A model generated the notes under the pieces. The model was not told where the DNA came from. It worked only from the letters and a program-made list of their open reading frames with translations, and did no database searches. 64,000 bases of DNA from Acrasis kona (Eukaryota; Heterolobosea; Eutetramitea; Acrasida; Acrasidae): the NCBI GenBank assembly GCA_026419775.2, contig JAOPGA020000950.1, positions 82,457 to 146,456 of the forward strand, in the 5' to 3' direction. Positions 1-11,700 of this stretch are shown here, in pieces. Position numbers and translations under genes: made by a program. How positions within the stretch are numbered: position 1 is the first letter of the stretch; every line of letters begins with the position of its first letter.

Positions 1-900
1 ATGATGAGAAATAGCGACAGGGCCATGAGCAACATTGAAGGAATGCCTGGTGGATTCGACGCCCTTCGTAGAATGTACACCGACGTTCAACAACCCCTTC
101 ACGAGGCCACGTCGAACATGACCAGTGGCGATGCCGATTCTCAATCCTCACAAAACAATCCATTCGCATCGTTATTCCCCAATGCCAATCAATCATCTAC
201 GACGGATAACACAAATACCAATCCTTTACCCAATCCATGGGGCGGTCCATCGACGACATCATCACAAACAGGAGGCGCACAACAACAACAACAACAACAG
301 GTGCCACCTAATCTATTTGGTGGCGGAATGAATCAACAAGGCATGCAACAAATGATGCAGAACCCAGTCATGCAACAAATCACTCAACAATTGATGAGCG
401 ATCCACAATTATTCCAACAAATGTTACAAATGAATCCTCAATTACAACAAATGGCACAAGGCAATCCGATGCTCCAACAAATGTTACAAAATCCACAAAT
501 GCTCCAGCAAATGATGCAATTACAGAATTTAATGTTCCAACAACAACAACAACCATCACCATCACAACAAGCGCCACAGCAGAGCACCACCAACACACAA
601 CAACAACAACCAAATCAAAATGCATTTGCAGACATGATGCGTCAAATGATGATGGGTGGAGGAGGATTCGGAGGAAACGATCCATTTGGATTTGGTCAAT
701 TTGGAGTTCCGCCAGTAGTGCCCCAATCGATGCCATCACAAACAAGTAACATACCTCCAGCAGAGCTCTATGCTACGCAGTTGCAACAATTAAAGGATAT
801 GGGATTTACGGACGAGGCCAAAAACATTACTGCTCTACAATCTTCAAGAGGAAACGTAAATGCTGCTATTGAATATTTACTCAGCAATCCATACTTGTAA
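1..900 (+). CDS. Ubiquilin/DSK2-like ubiquitin shuttle, C-terminal part (5' end outside window)
   Basis: Ubiquilins carry ubiquitinated clients to the proteasome in the cytosol. The frame is open from base 1. Its first residues (IRNSDRAMSN-like, then GGFDALRRMYTD) match the segment after the first STI1 repeats of ubiquilin, so the N-terminal ubiquitin-like domain must lie upstream of the window. Residues ~110-180 form a Gln/Met-rich STI1-like stretch (QQMLQMNP, LQQMLQNPQM). Residues ~255-299 are a UBA domain with the expected LKDMGF motif and the AAIEYLL helix. Poly-Gln runs at ~93-100 and ~179-205 are low-complexity. The ATG at base 1 should not be taken as the true start. Family assignment is firm; the missing N-terminus is inferred. 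Confidence 0.88.
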   Translation: MMRNSDRAMSNIEGMPGGFDALRRMYTDVQQPLHEATSNMTSGDADSQSSQNNPFASLFPNANQSSTTDNTNTNPLPNPWGGPSTTSSQTGGAQQQQQQQVPPNLFGGGMNQQGMQQMMQNPVMQQITQQLMSDPQLFQQMLQMNPQLQQMAQGNPMLQQMLQNPQMLQQMMQLQNLMFQQQQQPSPSQQAPQQSTTNTQQQQPNQNAFADMMRQMMMGGGGFGGNDPFGFGQFGVPPVVPQSMPSQTSNIPPAELYATQLQQLKDMGFTDEAKNITALQSSRGNVNAAIEYLLSNPYL

Positions 901-1116
901 ACAAATTTTTTTATTCGCTCGTTTTTTTGTTTTTTTTGTTGGTGTCTTTCTCGTGTGTCGATGGTAGGTTTCGTGTAATTTATGGTCCACAAATGCATCC
1001 ACCAGATCCTGTGATGCAGTTTTTGGATCGTTGGCGATCTTTTAAGGTTTTGTTTTCGCCTCAAGCAGAGTAGAGGAAGTTATGTTTAGAATTCAACATG
1101 TGATTCTTTATTCAAG

Positions 1117-2067
1117 TTAACATGCATTAATTTTTTTGCACAAGTAGTTAAAGCCAGGAGCGTTATCATTGCATGGTACCTCCCAATCTGCACAACTCTT
1201 TAGCTGTCCAGCGGCAGGTGGGCAGATGGCCCAACTCATGTATCCGTATACATTTAAAGGTTCCAGGAATCCAACAGCAGAGTCAATGTTGTTTCTGGCA
1301 GATTGGTCACCTTTACAAATGCTGATGGTGTTTCCTTCGTATGAGCCAGACAATAAACCGAATGTTGCCCTTGCAAGGTTCAACTTTTTAGTGTCCCTCC
1401 ATTGACCCCAAAACATTTGTGCTGTTTTGACGTCCACTGCATCGATAACCATGACGTTAACTAAGTCCAAAAAGTTTCCGTCACCAACCCTTTGACCTGG
1501 GTTGCCACTTGGCACTACGCGGGATACTACATCTCTTTGCCACTCTTGACCTCCAGGAGAGCCGTAGAAGTCCATGGATAGAACGCACTCGCCCATAGGG
1601 CAAATACTTCTAAATCCTTCAATGAAAGAAACAACACCATTCAAAGGGTTGTATGATCCTTCGTAATCAATTTCCATACCAACACCGTATTTCTTTGCAA
1701 TTTGAGCAGCATTTACACCAGCTCTCCTTGAACTGCCGGAGTCTCTTAGCCAACTCCACTTTTCAGCGTATCCGTATCCTCCGAAACTAAAGAAAATAGT
1801 TTTGTTTAATGCCTTCATATTGCTTGTTACGGATTTGAACACTTCGGGGACTGGATCAGGTTTGTTAAGTAGATCCTCAGGGTTCATGAATGCCAAGCTA
1901 ATAGTGTTACCTGCACCCTTCAACCAATCGGGGGCTACTTTATAAATGTGGGCAGTTTCAAATCCATCCGCAATGTAGTACCACTGGCCAGTCATTCTTC
2001 TTGGGAGTGCGAGTGCGTTCAAGCAAAGCAAACCAAGCATACATATCGTGATGTGTAGTAATTTCAT
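1117..2067 (-). CDS. Secreted GH18-like (chitinase-fold) protein
   Basis: A single exon of 316 residues. It starts with a signal peptide (MKLLHITICMLGLLCLNALA). The body looks like a GH18 TIM barrel: FFSFGGYG near residue 93 corresponds to the SxGG motif of barrel strand 3. GVGMEIDYEG near residue 131 corresponds to the DxxDxDxE motif of strand 4. The catalytic Glu and the Asp two residues before it are present. The first Asp is replaced by Val and the second by Glu. The C-terminus is Cys-rich (CADWEVPCND..CKKINAC), as expected for an extracellular protein. It may act on chitin or another GlcNAc polymer, or it may be a binding protein with reduced activity; this is inference. The start is supported by the signal peptide. 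Confidence 0.68.
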   Translation of the reverse strand: MKLLHITICMLGLLCLNALALPRRMTGQWYYIADGFETAHIYKVAPDWLKGAGNTISLAFMNPEDLLNKPDPVPEVFKSVTSNMKALNKTIFFSFGGYGYAEKWSWLRDSGSSRRAGVNAAQIAKKYGVGMEIDYEGSYNPLNGVVSFIEGFRSICPMGECVLSMDFYGSPGGQEWQRDVVSRVVPSGNPGQRVGDGNFLDLVNVMVIDAVDVKTAQMFWGQWRDTKKLNLARATFGLLSGSYEGNTISICKGDQSARNNIDSAVGFLEPLNVYGYMSWAICPPAAGQLKSCADWEVPCNDNAPGFNYLCKKINAC

Positions 2068-2241
2068 TATTTCACCAAAAGTTGTGAACGAAGTTGTAAT
2101 TGTGAAAACTATTACTCCGGAGTTGTTAAAGTCATTACCCTTTACAGACCATAGGTTTGTACAAGGTATGACAAAAGTCGGAAAGGAGCTGCAGGAGTTC
2201 CCGGAACGAACTAACCTTCAAACAAATGCCGGTATAATAAT

Positions 2242-2605
2242 CTATTTAATATCCTTCATACATCTTCTTACAACAATTGCCAGTCCCATCTCCTTGGCGT
2301 CTTCGTCACTTACCGTTTTTAACAGCTCTAATGTTGTGAACCCGTTCTTCAGCAATGGTGCAGCAAACTCCGTAACTTGATCGTCACTCCATGAGGTCAC
2401 CTTAGCTTTCAACCATTGGTGCACCTCACCTCCACTCTAACGACGTTTTTTATTAATCTTCATTTTGTTGGTCTTCTGTACACCCTGAGATTGTGCGTTG
2501 GGTCGCTTGTGCCTGTTCTTCAACTAGTCTGGTGATGCAAGGTAAGATGGTGATGGGTCTGGCTTTTTCTATTCGAACTTCGTCCTTCTTGGGTACTAGG
2601 ACCAT
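2242..2605 (-). CDS. Small SAM-domain protein (gene model uncertain)
   Basis: The segment 2242-2427 encodes a SAM-like domain: HQWLKAKV at the start, LLKNGFTTLELLKTVSDED in the middle and EMGLA near the end. The exon has no ATG in frame; upstream the frame meets TAG at 2437-2439. A 50-codon ATG frame upstream (start 2605) could be exon 1. Splicing from a GT at about 2465 to an AG just before codon GT|GAG would join them in frame. Alternative 3' splice sites exist, so the exon junction is a guess. The upstream piece contains VLVPKKDE and ARPITILP, which faintly resemble reverse-transcriptase wording, but it is too short to call. SAM domains mediate protein or RNA contacts; the partner is unknown. 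A truncated pseudogene is also possible. Confidence 0.4.
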
Positions 2606-2726
2606 CGTCTGCTGCTGACCACCTCTACATAATCCATGGATTAATACGGATAATCATATTAAGTGATTAATTACAACAAGTCTAAGTTGTCTACGCTCAA
2701 CCTCCACCAAGCTTTTTCGGTCAAAC

Positions 2727-5164
2727 ATGAGTGACGACCGTGAATGGGCTGGAGAACAAAAGATGGAGATTTTATTTGTCGATAATCTTGGAAAAGATGA
2801 ACCAAACATCAACAATAAATCAGCCAAAGTGCACATTAATGAAAACGAACATGCAACAGTTGAGCAAGATACTGGTTCTGATGGTATATTTCAAAGAGCA
2901 GATAAATTCCGTAAACTAAGCAGACAAATATCTACAGGCATGTCTACTGAGAGCGACCTTAAATTTTTAGATGGCCTGAGAGGCTTGTCGTCAGAAAGAA
3001 CAAGGGATAATTTATTAGTACCTCCATCTCCTATACACAGAAAAGCAGGAGACGTCGACGAATATGAATTACATTCGCACATTTACGAAGGAGGGACACC
3101 TACAAATACTTTGGATTTGAGTTTGAAGCTTTTTGAGCCGACACAAACGAGCCCAGAAGAACATTATACTACAACCAACAAAACGACAACAGACGTGCGC
3201 GTAAAAGAGGAGCAGCTACGCTCTTCATTTGACCAGCTCAACCTATCTCCAGAGCAGCTATTTTCCTCCTTACCCATTCCTCCAAATTCAATATTCTTAC
3301 CAAACTCTCAACACCATGCCACGCTGATAAGCAAGTTAAGCGCTGATAATTTGAATACAACCAGGAGGACTCCTAGGTCGTCTAGAAATAACAGTGAAAT
3401 TCCAAGTGAGGAGCTGTTAGCTGATGCAGGTCTCGAGCACCTGTCGAAAATGAATCATGACGCTACAAACTCACCTATGGGGACATCGCCCACTAATGCA
3501 AACTCGAAACGGATGAGTTGGAAGGGTTTATCTGCCACAATGCCTGTAAAGAAAGCACCTGCGTCACCTAACTTTATTTTGGACCCTGACTGTATTGGAT
3601 TGTTCCTGAGAAGTTATTTTGAATCGAGCGAAAAGTCAATCAAGAGGGATAGAAAATTTATCAAAAAATTCATATTCTCCAGCACCCCTGCCGAAGTTCA
3701 ATCTCATCAGCTTAAAGCTTATGGACTGTTTTATGACAGTTTGTTGAATTCTTCACAAAAAAAGTTAGATAAAATCACGGGGTCAAGCGCTTCTAGTATC
3801 AAAAAATTTATAGAGCGCTCAGATATAGTGTTAGGTTCACCACCTCCCATGCTCAAAGTATTGTTTGACCTTTTGAATTCTTGTTCTAATATGTTGAAAG
3901 TTAAATAATTATGTTCTGGATTTTAACTCTTACAATGAGCCCTGCGCATTAGGACGGACGCTTACCGAAGAATTTACCATTAGCAACAAGGGGAGGGACT
4001 CTCTTCATTTCAAATTTGAAATTGACAAGATTACAACAAATGATTATTCCTTCACTGTATGCCCATCATCGGGTGAGGTTAAGAAGGTATTTTAGTTCGT
4101 TTTAATAGTAATTTTATACTTGTAGGATAAAAAGATGAGTATTGTTGTGACGTTCACATTGTATAATAAAATGAAAAGAGTACAAGAATTGCTTGTACTA
4201 GAAGTTAAGGGAGGAGCACGGTACTACATGGGACTGGAAGTAATATGTGATAAGCGGCAATATGGGACGAGCCTAAAGGATGTTGAAATGACTTATGTGG
4301 ATGGTATTGGAATGGTTCCAAAAGTTTTAGTACTACTCAAACACCTACTGATCAAGCATAAGGCTTACGAAAGTCAGGGCATTTTTAGATTGAATGGAAA
4401 TGATGTAGAAGTGAAGAGGATAAAGAATGAGGTAAAAACATTTACTTCTGCATTACAATTCTAATTCTTTCAGATCAACATGGATAATTTTAATGACATA
4501 GAAGACGTTAACGTCAATGATGTTGCCAATCTAATTAAAATTTGGTTTAGAGAGTTACCGAGTGGAATATTAGACGAAATACCACACCAAAAGCTAATAG
4601 GTAATCATAATGAAATGTTTTTTATTAAACAAAGAGCAGACATGAACATAACCGCTGAAAACCGAGTGGAAAAGACTGCCGAACTTTTAGATCAACTATC
4701 CGAACCCAACAGAGCACTACTATTCTGGGTATTGGCACTAATTAGTGATTTTGCAAAATTCGAGTCCATCAGCAAGATGAATGTTAATAATTTGTGTACG
4801 ATCAATCTACTTCTAACGAATGACTAACTTTTTAGCTATTGTTTTTGCTCCTAATCTTTATTTGAAAAAGTTGGAGAATCCAATGATGTTAATGATTTTG
4901 GCGAATAAACTTGCCGGGCATCTCGCGCACATGGTGCTGGTGTATCGATATCAACAAGAATCTTCAAAGTCGGAAGGTTCTTGTACTGAACATTACGACG
5001 TTGAACCTTTAGATGATGAAAATAATCAAAATTTTGATGGAGACCAACAAGAGTGGAACGAATATTATAGAAAGTTGGACGAATGGGAAAAGTATCAAGA
5101 GGAACATAAGGATGATTTAATAGAGGAACAGAACGTAGAGTATTCAAATAAAGTAACAGATTGA
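2727..5164 (+). CDS. ASH-RhoGAP domain protein (OCRL C-terminal-like)
   Basis: Inferred exons: 2727-3899, 3940-4086, 4126-4431, 4474-4795, 4836-5164. The first ~390 residues are Ser/Thr-rich with one ordered block (FILDPDCIGLFLRSYF onward). Next comes an Ig-like ASH block (TEEFTISNKGRDSLHFKFE; ELLVLEVKGGARYYMGLEV; YGTSLKD), the arrangement seen before the RhoGAP domain of OCRL/INPP5B. The RhoGAP domain follows, with the arginine-finger motif ESQGIFRLNG, the WFRELPSG helix and the NNLSIVFAPNLY helix. RhoGAPs stimulate GTP hydrolysis by Rho GTPases. No inositol 5-phosphatase domain precedes it. The tail is acidic (residues EWNEYYRKLDEWEKYQEE). Exon 1 to 2 is the least certain junction (40-bp intron, GTTAAA donor). 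RhoGAP call is firm; ASH call is good. Confidence 0.8.
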
Positions 5165-5218
5165 CCATTGTACATGATGTTTTTTGTTCTTGTTATTTGG
5201 TCAACTTTCTTATTTACA

Positions 5219-6833
5219 ATGACGAATGTTAGTGATGTGTTTTGGTCCAAGATTGATGCAGATCTATCGGTCAATTATAAACACAGCCCCGTTAAGCACA
5301 TACATAACGTTATAGAATTTTCGGAGAGCGCTCATGAGCATGGACTCCAGGAGAAGAGAGTACAGGGTACGTTTTGAAAACGGTTGAAAATCTTATGGGT
5401 AGATGACACCTCGTGGAGCAAGGAGATCACTGCGCTAAGAATGGAATACAAAATATTTATACTCAAGTGCCTTGATCAAAAGCTGAAGGACAATAAAAAA
5501 TTGAGATATCCAGAATCCAAAACGTAAGTCTCCTGAAAATAGATTATAGCTAATCATTTAGAAAAGTTTTGGAGCAAGTAGCTGAGATTTTAACCAAAGA
5601 ATACTCTGCAAAGACCGTTGCTTCTAAATTTACCGAATTGTCCTTTAAAAATATGAATATATCAACAATAGACAAGGATTTCCGAAACATGATGACGAAT
5701 TTGAAGGAAGTTTGTTTGACCGGAAACAGTATTGAGTGCGTAACGAACATGCCCCAAAGCATTACGATAATCAATGCTTTTGCAAATAAAATAGTGGACG
5801 TAGATATAGCTAGCTTGAAAGATTTACAATGCCTTGGGTTGGGCTACAACAAGATAACGAAGCTATCTTTCATCAAACCGTCCATACCTCTATTGTCCTT
5901 GGACCTTTGTAACAATGATCTTATAAACTTGAAGTCTGCTGTTGATGTTATCAAAACAATACCTACCTTGAAGGCTCTTTCACTCAGTGGAAATGCCTTG
6001 TGCTTAGCTAAACATTATAGAACAGCAGTAATCGCCACCATTCCAAATTTGGTATCCATAGATGATGCTCCTGTGACGCACGACATCAGAAAAAAAGCTG
6101 TAGAAGATTTTTTAGGTTTTGATCATTACAATAATTCAGTAACCTTTGTGATCAAAATAGTATCGGCATCTGGAGTGGACACATCGCAAGACAATTTGGC
6201 ACCTCCTCCAGCCACAGACGACAAGTCCAAAACAAGATCCACGAATCCATCACCAGCACCCTCAAAACAAACAAAAGCTAAACCAGCATCAAAACAGAAT
6301 TCAAGAAAGGATGTTAAAAAGGGAAAGGAAGAAGTTCCCCCAGAACCTATCAAGATTGAAACGGTTGTCTACTTTATAGAATATAAATGGTTATCTTCAG
6401 AGTCTAACACATTAGTATGCTTAAAGACCTCAAATTCAAGTCCAAAACCAGATTCAAGCTTATTGGAGTGGGGCGGAGAACAAGTTTATACTTATCCGGA
6501 ACCGTCACTAGAGTTAAGAGATTTGTTGACAAGTAAGATTAACAAAATTTTAGTTACTCAAAGTTTTTAGAATATGCTAATTTTGATTTGATACGATCTG
6601 TTCAGAGTGTCATGGCCGTCGAAAAAGAAAATGGGGAGGTTGAGTATAAAGAAGACACGCGTGTAACAACATCTACTACAACGGTGGGTAGGTCGCGGGT
6701 ACTGTTGAGTCCTCTCCTTGATGGCTCAAATTATAACATTTGTTTGAATGATGTTGACGTCTTCCAATTTGCAGATGACGGCACTTCAATTGAAACCGAT
6801 ATCAAGTTAAAGATTGAAATAAATATTCAATAA
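5219..6833 (+). CDS. Leucine-rich repeat protein, LRRC43-like
   Basis: Exons inferred by frame: 5219-5366, 5403-5523, 5562-6532, 6571-6833. The middle holds irregular leucine-rich repeats (LKEVCLTGNSIECV; LQCLGLGYNKITKL; LLSLDLCNNDLINL; LKALSLSGNALCL). An LRR cap follows (YRTAVIATIPNLVSIDDAPV), typical of LRRC43 and related ciliary LRR proteins. After this come a Pro/Ser/Lys-rich linker (residues ~290-340) and a conserved-looking C-terminal region beginning VVYFIEYKWL. LRRC43-type proteins occur mostly in ciliated organisms, which agrees with TMEM231 further along. The start at 5219 (MTNVSDVFW) is preferred over an upstream ATG that would add a hydrophobic stretch. The molecular function is not known from the sequence. 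Confidence 0.7.
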
Positions 6834-6914
6834 ACTGCTTTTGTTCTATTCGTTTCTTCGTATGCACCTCACCTGGGTTTTAAGGAAGTTGACTGACTAA
6901 CTCCTTCACACAAA

Positions 6915-8723
6915 ATGGCAGATACCAACACCACAGCAGACCAGGTAGATGAAACTCAAAAAGTAGGCAGAGAACCAGCAACCCGCCGCGCTCCCAAAGA
7001 GAAGAAGGAGCCAGAACCAGCAAAGGAAGAGACTGAAGAAGAAAGACTCCAAAGAGAAGAAAAAAAGAGGTTGAAGGACGAAGCAAAGGCCAAGAAAAAG
7101 GAAGAACAAAAAATCCGTGATAAGGAAAAGAAGAAATTGAAGAAGGAAGAGAAGAAGGATCAACCCAAAAAAGAAGCAGCACCAAAAGAAAAGAAAGAAG
7201 GTGACAGTTCAGACTTGAAGGCCCTAAAGTCCACAAATTTCGCGGATTGGTACTCTGAAGTCATCCTCCGTGGTGAACTGATCGAGTATTATGATATCTC
7301 TGGTTGTTACATCTTACGTCCCAACGCTTATTTCATGTGGGAACAAGTACAAAGATTCATCGATGATCACATTAAAGAACTTGGTGTGAGCAATGCCTAC
7401 TTCCCATTGTTCGTCACCAAGAAGGCGTTAGAGACCGAAAAGGATCATGTACAAGGATTCAGTCCTGAGGTAGCATGGGTAACAAAAAGCGGTGACTCTG
7501 AACTCGCCGAACACATTGCAGTGAGACCAACTTCAGAAACCATCATGTACCCAGCCTATGCCAAGTGGATCCGTTCGCACAGAGATTTACCTCTAAGGCT
7601 CAACCAATGGACCAACGTGGTGAGATGGGAGTTCAAGAGTGCCGTTCCATTCATCCGCAGTAGAGAATTCTTATGGCAAGAAGGTCACTCTGCTTTTGCA
7701 ACCCTACAGGAAGCAGAAGTCGAAGTTTATCAAATCCTAGACATGTACTCCCGTGCATACGAAGAGATCCTAGCAGTGCCAGTCGTCAAAGGAAAGAAAT
7801 CAGAAGGAGAAAAGTTCGCTGGAGGTTACTACACAACTAGTATCGAAGGTTTCATTCCAACCAACGGCAAGGCTGTTCAAGCAGCAACCTCTCATTGCTT
7901 GGGTCAAAACTTTTCCAAAATGTTCGGAATAGAATTCGAAACGGAGGAAGAAGGAAACAAGAAGGAAAAAGTCTGGCAGAATTCATGGGGTTTCACCACA
8001 AGAAGTCTTGGTGTCATGATCATGGTGCACGGAGATGATAAGGGTTTGGTGTTACCTCCCAGAGCCGCTCCAGTACAAGCAGTCATCGTTCCGTTGTTCT
8101 TCAAGGACACCGACAAGGAAGCACTCAAACAAAAAGCAAAAGAAATCTTCAACCAATTAAAGGAAAAGAAGATTAGAGTGGTGTTGGACGATCGTGAATA
8201 CAAGACTCCACGTTTCAAGTTTGTAGAGTGGGAAATCAAGGGTGTTCCATTACGTATTGAGATTGGACCCAAGGATTTGGCTGCCAACAAGTGCGTTGCC
8301 ATCAGAAGAAACGACGGACAAAAGAAGGAACTTTCAATGGATGACCTCTCAAGCAGTGTCCATGCCGAATTGGAGTCCATTCAAAATGACATGTTCCAGA
8401 AGGCAAAGAAGCAACGCGACGAAAGCATCATCAACGTTACAGAGTGGAGTCAGTTCGTTCCTGCTCTAAACCAAAAGAAGATGTGTTTGGCTCCATGGTG
8501 TGAAGTCGTGGCATGTGAAGAGAACATTAAGAAGAAGTCTCATCAAGAGGGAGAGGAGATTGCAAGCAAGTCGACAAATACTGCAGAGGAACAAAAGGAA
8601 GCAACTGCCGCTGCTAAGAGTTTGTGCATTCCACTAGAACAACAACCATTACCCGAAGATGCAAAGTGCTTCTGCTGTGGACAAAAGGCTACCAAATGGA
8701 CATTGTTTGGAAGAAGTTATTAA
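6915..8723 (+). CDS. proS: Prolyl-tRNA synthetase, cytosolic eukaryote/archaeal type
   Basis: It attaches proline to tRNA-Pro in the cytosol. Single exon, 602 residues. Residues ~1-100 are a Lys/Glu-rich extension not fused to GluRS, unlike animal EPRS. The class II core begins at NFADWYSEVI and contains IRPTSET-like motif VRPTSETIMYPAY (motif 2 region), RWEFKSAVPFIRSREFLWQE (motif 2) and the anticodon-binding domain (VRVVLDDRE region). The C-terminal zinc-binding domain typical of this subtype has Cys pairs CLAPWCEVVACEE and KCFCCGQKA and ends in Tyr (FGRSY), as in archaeal/eukaryotic ProRS. Length matches the family. The stop lies 9 bp from the stop of the convergent Ca2+ pump gene. Confidence 0.96.
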   Translation: MADTNTTADQVDETQKVGREPATRRAPKEKKEPEPAKEETEEERLQREEKKRLKDEAKAKKKEEQKIRDKEKKKLKKEEKKDQPKKEAAPKEKKEGDSSDLKALKSTNFADWYSEVILRGELIEYYDISGCYILRPNAYFMWEQVQRFIDDHIKELGVSNAYFPLFVTKKALETEKDHVQGFSPEVAWVTKSGDSELAEHIAVRPTSETIMYPAYAKWIRSHRDLPLRLNQWTNVVRWEFKSAVPFIRSREFLWQEGHSAFATLQEAEVEVYQILDMYSRAYEEILAVPVVKGKKSEGEKFAGGYYTTSIEGFIPTNGKAVQAATSHCLGQNFSKMFGIEFETEEEGNKKEKVWQNSWGFTTRSLGVMIMVHGDDKGLVLPPRAAPVQAVIVPLFFKDTDKEALKQKAKEIFNQLKEKKIRVVLDDREYKTPRFKFVEWEIKGVPLRIEIGPKDLAANKCVAIRRNDGQKKELSMDDLSSSVHAELESIQNDMFQKAKKQRDESIINVTEWSQFVPALNQKKMCLAPWCEVVACEENIKKKSHQEGEEIASKSTNTAEEQKEATAAAKSLCIPLEQQPLPEDAKCFCCGQKATKWTLFGRSY

Positions 8724-8732
8724 AATGTTTAT

Positions 8733-11700
8733 TTAAAATTTATCTGGTGAATTTGGTGTTTGGCTTGTGAGTGGCTTTGATTCTTCAGCGATTGCTGCCT
8801 GGTCTCTATTTAAAAGTTCTCTCTTTATTTCGACCTGTTGTGATTTGTTCTTCTTGTGTCGTTGGTATAGGGTTATGATGGATCTGCAAACGAAACGCAG
8901 CACAAAGTGGATGGGTATACACAAGAATCCAATGGCTACGCTCAATACCCAGTGATGCCAGTCAATGAAAGTAGTCTTTGTGAACTCTGCACCAAAGTTG
9001 ACGATGAGTGCTTGACCACCGGTGGTGATCAGTGAGATGACGACGATGAAGTAACTTCCTTTAATGTTGGTGAAAATGTCATAATCGAAATTGACCTTTC
9101 TTGCGTTCCATTCGTTGAAGATTTGACAAAAAACAAAAGTGTTGAACACAAGCGTTCTGTTTTGTAAATCAGAGTTGGTCAATCCCATGGCAACACCACC
9201 ATAATAAATCAAGCACAAGACAACCAATTGATATAATGTTTGGAACATGATGGAAATCCACATTCTTTTAGATATAAGAGGAGTATCTCTGTTGTTGGGT
9301 GGTCTGTCCAACAAACTTTGTACAGGTTCTTCGGTCGCAAGGGCAAGTGCTGCAAGAGTGTCCATGATTAGATTCACCCACAACAATTGCACGACACCAA
9401 GGGGTGGTGAATAAACGTTGGTTATTTTACCTGTAGCATCTGGTTGTCCAGGGATGGCGAAACTAGTCAAGGCTGCCAATACAGTAATGAACAAGGCGCA
9501 AAAGTTGACCGTCAACTGGAATTGCAAGAATTTTTGAATGTTTTCAAAGATACATCTTCCCCACAATACAGACTTGACAATGGAATCGAAGTTGTCGTCC
9601 ATAATCACAATATCGGAGGCTTCTTTAGCGACTTGTGTTCCGCTGATACCCATTGACAAACCAACATTGGCTTCCTTCAGGGCAGGTCCGTCATTCGTAC
9701 CATCTCCAGTGACAGCAACAATCTCACCTTTGGCCTTTAATCTCGCCACAAGTTTGAACTTGTCGGTTGGTGTTGACCTAGCCATCACTTGCAGTCTTGG
9801 TAAAATTTCATCAATCTCTTCATCTGTCATTACTCTGAACTTGCTTCCCTCTATAGCGATACCGTCATCGTCTAATATTCCGCACTCTCTTGCAATGTGT
9901 TTCGCGGTAAGAATGTTATCTCCAGTTACCATCCTTACAAAGATTCCGCTTCTCTTGCATTGTTCGACGGCTTTTGGAACTTCGGGTCTCAATGGATCGT
10001 TAATTCCAACAATAGCTGCACAAATCATATCCTCTTCTACCTTCTCTTGTGGCATGTCATTGACCCACCACATATCATCCTCACTTGGTGTTACGACGGA
10101 TGCATTGGCTTCCTCATTGTTGGTGTCATCTGCATCTACTTCGGTTTCTGCCAGATATTGTGCGTGTGATGTGGGAACGAAGCTCTTGTACGCTAAGCAC
10201 AAAGTACGTAGACCAGATGTTGCCATGCTCTCAATATGTTTGAGCATTTCCTCTCTCTTCTCTGATGTGATTAAATGAGTCTCTCCATGCTCATCGATAT
10301 ATGAGCTACATAGACCAAGAACAATTTCGCTAGCTCCTTTACAGTAAACTTTGTAGCGTTTGGTGCTTTGGTTACCCCTCTCATCGTCTGCGACCACGCA
10401 AGTCATTCTCTTCTTGTTGCTACTGAAAGTGTACATTTTGGTGAGCTTGTTGGCGACACCAATTCTTTCTCTTGTCTCTCTAATGAAGCCTACAGGTACA
10501 CCCATCATCTTGCAAATCAAAATTAAAAGTGCACCTTCTGTTTTGCTTCCTTGTACTGAGAACTCCTTATTTGCATCTTGGCTGTCGGCGACCAAATTAG
10601 CTCTTCCATTTAGAATGATGAGTTGGATTATTTCATTTCTGACTGCATCAGGAACAATTTCGATTAGCCTTGGCATGTCCTTCTCGTAAATCATGTTACC
10701 ACAAAATACACCCCTGGCCACTCTCATTTGGTTTAGTGTAAGAGTACCTGTTTTGTCGGAGCAAATATTTGTAGCACCACCCATAGTCTCACAAGCAGAC
10801 AAATGTCTGACCAAATTCTTGTCTTTCATCATTTTCCTAACTGAGAATGCAAGTGCTATAGTTACTGCTAGAGGCAAACCTTCAGGTACGGCAACAACCA
10901 CTACTGTAATTCCGACAACCACAAAACTCACAATGGACACAGCATCATGACCGCTCCATACATCCAAACCAGAGTTTACTGCTTCCGTCTTTCTTATTAT
11001 AAAACCAATTAATAGAACCAAAAAGGTGATGATTCCAAAGAAGATACCAATTTTTCCAATGTTTTTAGCAACGCGGTCCAGTTTCTCTTCAAGAGGAGTT
11101 GATTCGTTATCATTTGCTTCAAATACTTCGAGAGTACGACCCCATTCAGAGTTTCTACCTACTGCGGTCACAAGCATTTTACCTGCTCCTTCAGCTACTA
11201 TACATCCACTTAGTAGGAAAGGATCTTTTGCGTCTTTCTTTACGTGGTCAGGTTCTCCGTTCATGTTACTTTCGTCCGACTTTAAATCCAAACTTTCAAG
11301 AACAAATCCATCAGCTGGAATTTGGTCACCCTCTAGTAGTTCTACGACGTCTCCTACAAGCAAATCGTCGATCGGTAGATTTATACTGACTCCGTTTCTG
11401 ATGACCTTCAAGTCGAACTTAGTGGACTCGTGGAATAAATCTCTGAACTTTCTTTCCTTTTGCCAATCGTTCACTGATGTGACCAGTGCAACGATGAAAA
11501 CGGCAAGCAAAATAGCAAAGCCATCAATCCAACCATATACTCTCTCATCTTCATGATCTGGAAAAGCTACACCCAAAGCAATACTAATGAGTGACAGAAT
11601 GATTAATACAATTAAAATCATGTCGTTCAAGGATCCTAAGAAAATCTTCCAAAAAGGGTCGATTTTTTTCTTGGGATAAAGATTACGTCCGTATACTCTC

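Noticed and set aside
380-745. Minus-strand 121-codon frame with a poly-Val run.
   Set aside because: Antisense of the Gln-rich ubiquilin repeats.
9538-10278. 246-codon plus-strand frame.
   Set aside because: Antisense to the Ca2+ pump; Ser/Leu-rich shadow with no domain.
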